From Clostridia bacterium (GTDB lineage Bacteria; Bacillota_A; Clostridia; Oscillospirales; CAG-272), in contig JAGBRZ010000172.1 of the NCBI GenBank assembly GCA_017632155.1, positions 1 through 27,736 of the forward strand: a stretch of DNA of 27,736 nt, written 5' to 3'. Under the pieces are notes generated by a model. That model was not told the origin of the DNA and made no database searches. It worked only from the letters and a program-made list of their open reading frames with translations. Position numbers and translations under genes: made by a program. Of this stretch, positions 24,374 through 27,736 are shown in pieces. Every line of letters starts with the position of its first letter. Position 1 is the stretch's first letter.

Positions 24374-24796
24374 ATGAGCGTAAAACAAATTTCCGTATTT
24401 ATTGAAAACAAAAAAGGCGCGCTTGCGGCTTGCACGCGCTATATCGCCGACAACGGCATCAACATCCGCGCACTTTCCATCGCCGACACACAGGATTTCG
24501 GCATCCTTCGCATAATCTGCGATGATCCGAAGGAAACCGAAAGCGTCCTCAAAAAGGGTGGCTTCATCTCGACCGTAACCGACGTTCTCGCAACCGAGAT
24601 CGCCGACAAGCCCGGAAGTATGGCAACGATCCTTGAGGTCCTCGCCGAGGCGCAGGTCGTTGTTGAATATACCTATGCCTTCCTCGCCCCCGACGGACAC
24701 GCATATATGATTTTCCGCGTTGACGACAACGCCGTAGCCTCCGCCGCACTTGCAGGCGCGGGAATCAAGACCGCAAATCAGGAAGATCTGTTCTGA
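24374..24796 (+). CDS. Tandem ACT-domain protein
   Basis: A 140-residue cytoplasmic protein made of two ACT domains (residues ~1-68 and ~70-138) and nothing else. Domain 1 starts KQISVFIENKKGALAACTRYI, with the ligand-loop pattern NKKGAL; domain 2 starts ATEIADKPGSMATILEVLAEA. ACT domains bind amino acids and transmit feedback. Stand-alone tandem-ACT proteins next to PaaK ligases are a known gene pairing, so an aromatic amino acid is the probable ligand. AAAGGAG lies 7 bp before the ATG. The gene shares the T-box transcript, 209 bp after paaK, and a terminator follows. It likely modulates the ligase or a partner oxidoreductase; this is inference. Confidence 0.88.
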   Translation: MSVKQISVFIENKKGALAACTRYIADNGINIRALSIADTQDFGILRIICDDPKETESVLKKGGFISTVTDVLATEIADKPGSMATILEVLAEAQVVVEYTYAFLAPDGHAYMIFRVDDNAVASAALAGAGIKTANQEDLF

Positions 24797-24810
24797 TAAT
24801 AATACCCATA

Positions 24811-24842
24811 ACGCCGCCCGAAAATTTCGGGCGGCGTTTTTT
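24811..24842 (+). terminator. Intrinsic terminator of the T-box operon
   Basis: ACGCCGCCCGAAA, one central base, TTTCGGGCGGCGT and a T run. The core palindrome recurs at 27389-27411 after the next operon. Confidence 0.93.
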
Positions 24843-24843
24843 C

Positions 24844-24872
24844 TTGACACGGACATCAAAATATGATATTAT
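24844..24872 (+). promoter_or_regulatory. Sigma-A promoter of the ECF sigma operon
   Basis: TTGACA (24844-24849), a 17-bp spacer and TATTAT (24867-24872), starting directly after the terminator T run. Confidence 0.75.
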
Positions 24873-24897
24873 AATATCGAAAAAACTTTGAAAACGT

Positions 24898-24926
24898 TGT
24901 AACCTTTTCGCGCGCTTTACTACTAA
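24898..24926 (+). promoter_or_regulatory. Candidate ECF-type autoregulatory promoter
   Basis: TGTAACC (24898-24904), 16 bp and TACTAA (24921-24926). The AAC core in the -35 box and the spacing are typical of ECF promoters. It lies 34 bp ahead of the sigma gene, downstream of the sigma-A promoter. Confidence 0.5.
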
Positions 24927-24959
24927 TTAGGTGAAAGGACATTGAAAGGAGGCAGATCT

Positions 24960-25517
24960 ATGAACGACGAAAGAATCATCGAACTGTTCTTTGCTCGCGA
25001 CGAGGACGCGATAAAAGAGACCGAAACGAAATACCGCAATCTCTGTCTTTACGTTGCCTCGAATTTTCTGAATGCACGAGAAGACCGCGAAGAAACATTA
25101 AATGATTCGCTCCTCGCGCTTTGGAATTCGATACCGCCCGAAAGGCCGGATAACTTCCCAGCCTATCTCACCGAGGTGGTAAGACGGCAGGCGATCAACA
25201 AATCGCGCGCCAACAACGCTTGGAAGCGCGGCAAAAACGTTCAGGTCGTGGGCGAGGAATTTCTCTCGCTCATCGAGGACGGCACCGACCTCGCCGCGCA
25301 GTTTGACGCGCGACGCGCGGGCGAGATCATAAACGGATTTTTGCGCGCATCGTCAAAATCGGACCGAAAGATATTCATCATGCGCTATTGGCTTGATATG
25401 AGCATCGCGCAGATCTCGTCGCAGACGGGCTGCGGCGAGAGCAAGATCAAGGTCACACTTCACCGCATGCGCAAAAAGCTTGCGGCAGAGCTCGGAAAGG
25501 AGGGCATCACGGTATGA
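24960..25517 (+). CDS. ECF-type RNA polymerase sigma factor
   Basis: A 185-residue sigma-70 family protein with only regions 2 and 4, as in ECF factors. Region 2 (residues ~5-75) includes REDREETLNDSLLALWNSIP, the core-binding and -10 recognition part. Region 4 (~120-175) has IFIMRYWLDMSIAQISSQTG followed by the recognition helix GESKIKVTLHRMRKKL. AAAGGAGG lies 7 bp before ATG 24960. Its last codons overlap the following membrane protein (ATGA), the usual layout for a sigma factor and its anti-sigma. A likely ECF promoter upstream suggests self-activation. The signal is unknown; surface stress or an extracellular compound is the usual kind. Confidence 0.9.
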   Translation: MNDERIIELFFARDEDAIKETETKYRNLCLYVASNFLNAREDREETLNDSLLALWNSIPPERPDNFPAYLTEVVRRQAINKSRANNAWKRGKNVQVVGEEFLSLIEDGTDLAAQFDARRAGEIINGFLRASSKSDRKIFIMRYWLDMSIAQISSQTGCGESKIKVTLHRMRKKLAAELGKEGITV

Positions 25518-27367
25518 GAGAAATACCCGTTTTCAAAGATACAAGATTGCTTGAAGCACTCGATTACATCGACCGCGACCTCATCGCGGAGGTCGTAAAC
25601 GACATCAAAGCCCCCGACGCGGATGAGATCCCGGGGCAAAACAAAAAAGCCGTATGGCGTTCGGTGAAGTACGCACTCTTGTTTGCCGCTTGCCTCGTGC
25701 TCATTAGTGCATTTCTTCCAATAATAACGTATATCAGCCAGCACACAGATTTCTTCCCCGGTTCAAATCCCTCGGGATCAAATACTGATTCCAACATTGT
25801 CGAAGAAACCGCCGCAGCAGCCCTCGAGGGCAACGAAACCTATCCCCAATTTACTCCCGATCTCGAACCGATATCGGACAGAACAATATCACTGGTTAAG
25901 GGAGCTTTGTATGGTCTTATCTATAATTACGAGCAAGAAGCGCTTCGCACATTGATGGAAAACGATCCAAACTACGAGGGAAACCAAAACAGCATTTTAA
26001 TAGTCGCACGCAACCAAGCTAATCAACTCGCCTATGAAATAAGTTCATATCTATTCAGCCCAAACAAGAAAGATCACTTTATCGGCAGATACTACGGCAC
26101 GATCAACGACTGCGTCATTTTTGCGCTAAACACCCATCTTAAGGGTGAAAACAACACGATCGTTATCAACGGCATACCGATTAAAAATGACAATTCCTTC
26201 TATCTCTTCGCTTACCGCGACAGTAAAGTTGAAGAGCTTGCGACCGCTTACGACGAAGGATGGCTACGTGACGAAGATATCAAAAAGATCAAAGAGCGTC
26301 ACGATCAATTCAACGCCTACGCTTACTGGGAGGATAGCTCAAGATATTATACCTATGCGAAATTCACCGACGATCTTGAAGAATTATCGGACGATATGAT
26401 CGACGAAATACGCACTAACGTCTTTGCGCAAAGATACTCGGAGTCTTTTGCGGTCATTCTTGAAAAGAATCAGGTATACAAGAATGTCTACACCGGTCGC
26501 AGAATCAGAGAAATGTCCGCAAACTCGGCTTATTTGAATGCCGAAGATGACAGCCAAATGTTTATCAAAAAGGAAAAAGCCACTATCCGCACTTACGAAG
26601 ATTATTTCAGATACTACGGAATCTTCGGAGACAATGTGATCTGGGCAAACGTCGGACTCTCTGTCGGAAACAATATGACCAAATATTATTTTTACGGTCA
26701 CGAACTGTCTTTCGACGAAATCTCGAAAATCTACGTATACAACAACGGCAGAATCCTCGACCTTGCCGACGCAAATCTTGAAGGACTTCTCACAAAGGCT
26801 GACTTTGAGAAACTTTATGAAAGATACGTTGCATATAACGAATATCTTGATTCTCCTCGAGCTTCCGAGAATGAAGCCGGGTTCCCGATGATTTCCTTCC
26901 CCGACAATATGAGAGCGGCTGACTTGTTTACCGAGGTCATGAACGGGAATTGGCTTGTGCGTAATGGCAGTTCTGTAATTATGGGCGAAGGTTTGGACAA
27001 GGAATTTTACGAAAAAGCCACAAAGGGCGAACCCGCTTCTCTCAATATTGCAATATATAACGAGAACTCCCCGTCAGAAATTCATTTTGAAGCTATTGTA
27101 TACAATGGCGAATACTACGAATTGTTGTATCAGTACAGACAAAACGGTAAGCCAATTGAAATATTCCGCGATAGATTCAAATATATTATCAAATATGAAG
27201 GAGAGGAAATCAATCAAGGTGTTTATCTCAACAGATTCATAGAATCATATCTTCTTGTCAATGATAATACACTCACTTACGAAAAGGTCATGAACCAAAT
27301 GGATCTGTATGATTTCTATCACTTCTATATTAATATTACCCCTATTACAAACGAAACAACCAAATGA
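25514..27367 (+). CDS. Membrane anti-sigma factor candidate with duplicated extracellular domains
   Basis: 617 residues. Residues 1-50 are cytoplasmic and should hold the sigma factor; they lack the HxxxCxxC zinc motif of ZAS anti-sigmas. One membrane helix (51-73) is followed by a Ser/Asn-rich spacer and a ~510-residue outer part. The outer part has two related units: 192-269 (RYYGTINDCVIFA ... YDEGWLRDEDIKKIKERH) and 366-444 (RYYGIFGDNVIWA ... NLEGLLTKADFEKLYERY), with matching length and landmarks. I recall similar modules at the ends of many Clostridia lipoproteins. The last ~150 residues are beta-rich and unassigned. The 4-bp overlap with the sigma gene supports the anti-sigma role; function of the outer domains is unknown. 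Confidence 0.75.
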   Translation: MREIPVFKDTRLLEALDYIDRDLIAEVVNDIKAPDADEIPGQNKKAVWRSVKYALLFAACLVLISAFLPIITYISQHTDFFPGSNPSGSNTDSNIVEETAAAALEGNETYPQFTPDLEPISDRTISLVKGALYGLIYNYEQEALRTLMENDPNYEGNQNSILIVARNQANQLAYEISSYLFSPNKKDHFIGRYYGTINDCVIFALNTHLKGENNTIVINGIPIKNDNSFYLFAYRDSKVEELATAYDEGWLRDEDIKKIKERHDQFNAYAYWEDSSRYYTYAKFTDDLEELSDDMIDEIRTNVFAQRYSESFAVILEKNQVYKNVYTGRRIREMSANSAYLNAEDDSQMFIKKEKATIRTYEDYFRYYGIFGDNVIWANVGLSVGNNMTKYYFYGHELSFDEISKIYVYNNGRILDLADANLEGLLTKADFEKLYERYVAYNEYLDSPRASENEAGFPMISFPDNMRAADLFTEVMNGNWLVRNGSSVIMGEGLDKEFYEKATKGEPASLNIAIYNENSPSEIHFEAIVYNGEYYELLYQYRQNGKPIEIFRDRFKYIIKYEGEEINQGVYLNRFIESYLLVNDNTLTYEKVMNQMDLYDFYHFYINITPITNETTK

Positions 27368-27387
27368 AAACCCAAGAATAACTACCC

Positions 27388-27412
27388 AGCCGCCCGAAAA
27401 TTTCGGGCGGCT
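27388..27412. repeat. Palindromic hairpin after the sigma/anti-sigma operon
   Basis: AGCCGCCCGAAA, one base, TTTCGGGCGGCT. The inner 23 bp are identical to the terminator stem at 24811-24837, but no T run follows, so termination would be weak or need a factor. Confidence 0.7.
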
Positions 27413-27504
27413 CAAACTGCTGACAAACGTATATTGAAAATTAACATATAGCAATATGCACAAATAATTAGTAAAAAGCTATGTTCGCACTCGCAATGCA
27501 GGGG

Positions 27505-27527
27505 TGAAGGGGGCGCAGCCCCCTTCA
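27505..27527. repeat. GC-rich perfect hairpin
   Basis: TGAAGGGGGC, loop GCA, GCCCCCTTCA: a 10-bp stem without a T run, in the gene-free end of the window. Probably part of a dispersed intergenic repeat. Confidence 0.65.
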
Positions 27528-27536
27528 AAAGAAACG

Positions 27537-27588
27537 ATGTCATCCTGAGGCGGCGCCCGCAGGCTGCCTTGCCGCCGAAGGATCTCGT
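27537..27588. repeat. 'GTCATCCTGAGG...CGAAGGATCTC' REP-like element
   Basis: ATCCT (27542-27546) pairs with AGGAT (27579-27583) and GGCGGC (27549-27554) with GCCGCC (27571-27576), separated by facing GA/GA pairs. The GTCATCCTGAG...GAAGGATCTC wording is one I recognise as a widespread palindromic intergenic repeat in many bacterial genomes. Confidence 0.65.
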
Positions 27589-27614
27589 GACGCGCAAATT
27601 GTTCTTTGCGCGTC
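27589..27614. repeat. Perfect 10-bp hairpin following the REP-like element
   Basis: GACGCGCAAA, loop TTGTTC, TTTGCGCGTC. It directly abuts the REP-like element and is probably part of the same unit. Confidence 0.65.
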
Positions 27615-27671
27615 GCGGTGCTGGCGAAGTGGTCTATACTGCACCAAAAACTAAATATATATGAAAACGTA

Positions 27672-27707
27672 AAATCACTGTGTAGTTTCAAAATTACACA
27701 GTGATTT
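27672..27707. repeat. Perfect 13-bp hairpin near the window end
   Basis: AAATCACTGTGTA, 10-base loop, TACACAGTGATTT. No T run follows on the plus strand; the minus strand gives TTTTACGTTTTC, so it could terminate leftward transcription entering from beyond the window. Confidence 0.6.
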
Positions 27708-27736
27708 CGTTTATGTTGACTTTAGAATGTGCGAAC

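Larger units (their letters stand above)
27368..27736. other. Gene-free region made of stacked palindromes
   Basis: No credible gene is present in these 369 bases. Five separate inverted repeats, each listed individually, occupy much of the stretch. In addition, GTTCGCAC (27483-27490) is the inverted complement of the last eight bases of the window (27729-27736), possibly marking the ends of one composite element. Confidence 0.6.

Noticed and set aside
24161..24859. Long minus-strand open frame antisense to the ACT gene and across the gap before it
   Set aside because: No ribosome site or promoter. It covers a well-supported ACT gene and the terminator, and part of its peptide matches a repeat-derived pattern.
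27716..27736. TTGACT as the -35 box of a further gene
   Set aside because: Only 15 bases follow, too few to see a -10 box.

Overview
The window looks like a chromosomal segment of an anaerobic, endospore-forming Clostridia member (Bacillota), most likely an uncultured gut or rumen lineage of the Oscillospirales type. The evidence is a SpoIVB sporulation peptidase, strong AGGAGG-type ribosome binding sites, near-consensus sigma-A promoters with 17-bp spacers, a T-box leader, T/E-rich surface-protein tails and intergenic palindromic repeats. The taxonomic placement is inference. I see no phage, transposase, CRISPR array, tRNA or rRNA.

Layout. 1-207 (+): end of a surface protein with a Cys-containing C-terminal anchor. 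249-2942 (-): oligoendopeptidase F then cysteine synthase. 3100-6519 (+): PhnP-like metallo-hydrolase, TSUP permease, and a secreted LamG-metallophosphoesterase carrying the same type of C-terminal anchor. 6597-7912 (+): YwaF-like and YgjV-like membrane proteins. 7953-8717 (+): SDR oxidoreductase. 8761-13683 (-): MarR regulator, a heterodimeric ABC exporter with one degenerate ATP site, and a translationally coupled nuclease-like protein. 13909-14952 (+): spoIVB, without spo0A beside it. 15130-16272 (+): XRE regulator, followed by a structured G-rich intergenic element. 16557-19624 (-): HpcH/HpaI aldolase, BNR propeller protein, PHP phosphoesterase and calcineurin-like phosphoesterase, packed as one operon. 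19754-22422 (+): P-loop kinase and a large DUF4838-type lipoprotein. 22478-24796 (+): a T-box leader, phenylacetate-CoA ligase and a tandem-ACT protein. 24960-27367 (+): ECF sigma factor and a membrane anti-sigma candidate with duplicated extracellular domains. 27368-27736: palindromic repeats.

How the genes may work together. The most interesting unit is the T-box-paaK-ACT operon. The leader reads as a tRNA-Phe sensor (specifier UUC, acceptor-binding UGGU), so the ligase should be expressed when charged tRNA-Phe is scarce. That fits phenylalanine synthesis from phenylacetate (activation, then reductive carboxylation by an enzyme encoded elsewhere) better than aromatic catabolism. The MarR-ABC operon is a self-regulated exporter module with two matching operator-like palindromes around its promoter. 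The ECF sigma/anti-sigma pair looks like an envelope-sensing module. The four-gene minus-strand operon pairs an aldolase, a non-canonical sialidase-like propeller and two phosphoesterases, and its substrate cannot be told from sequence.

Many genes have longer open frames beginning at upstream TTG/ATG codons. Starts given here are those preceded by a properly spaced Shine-Dalgarno.
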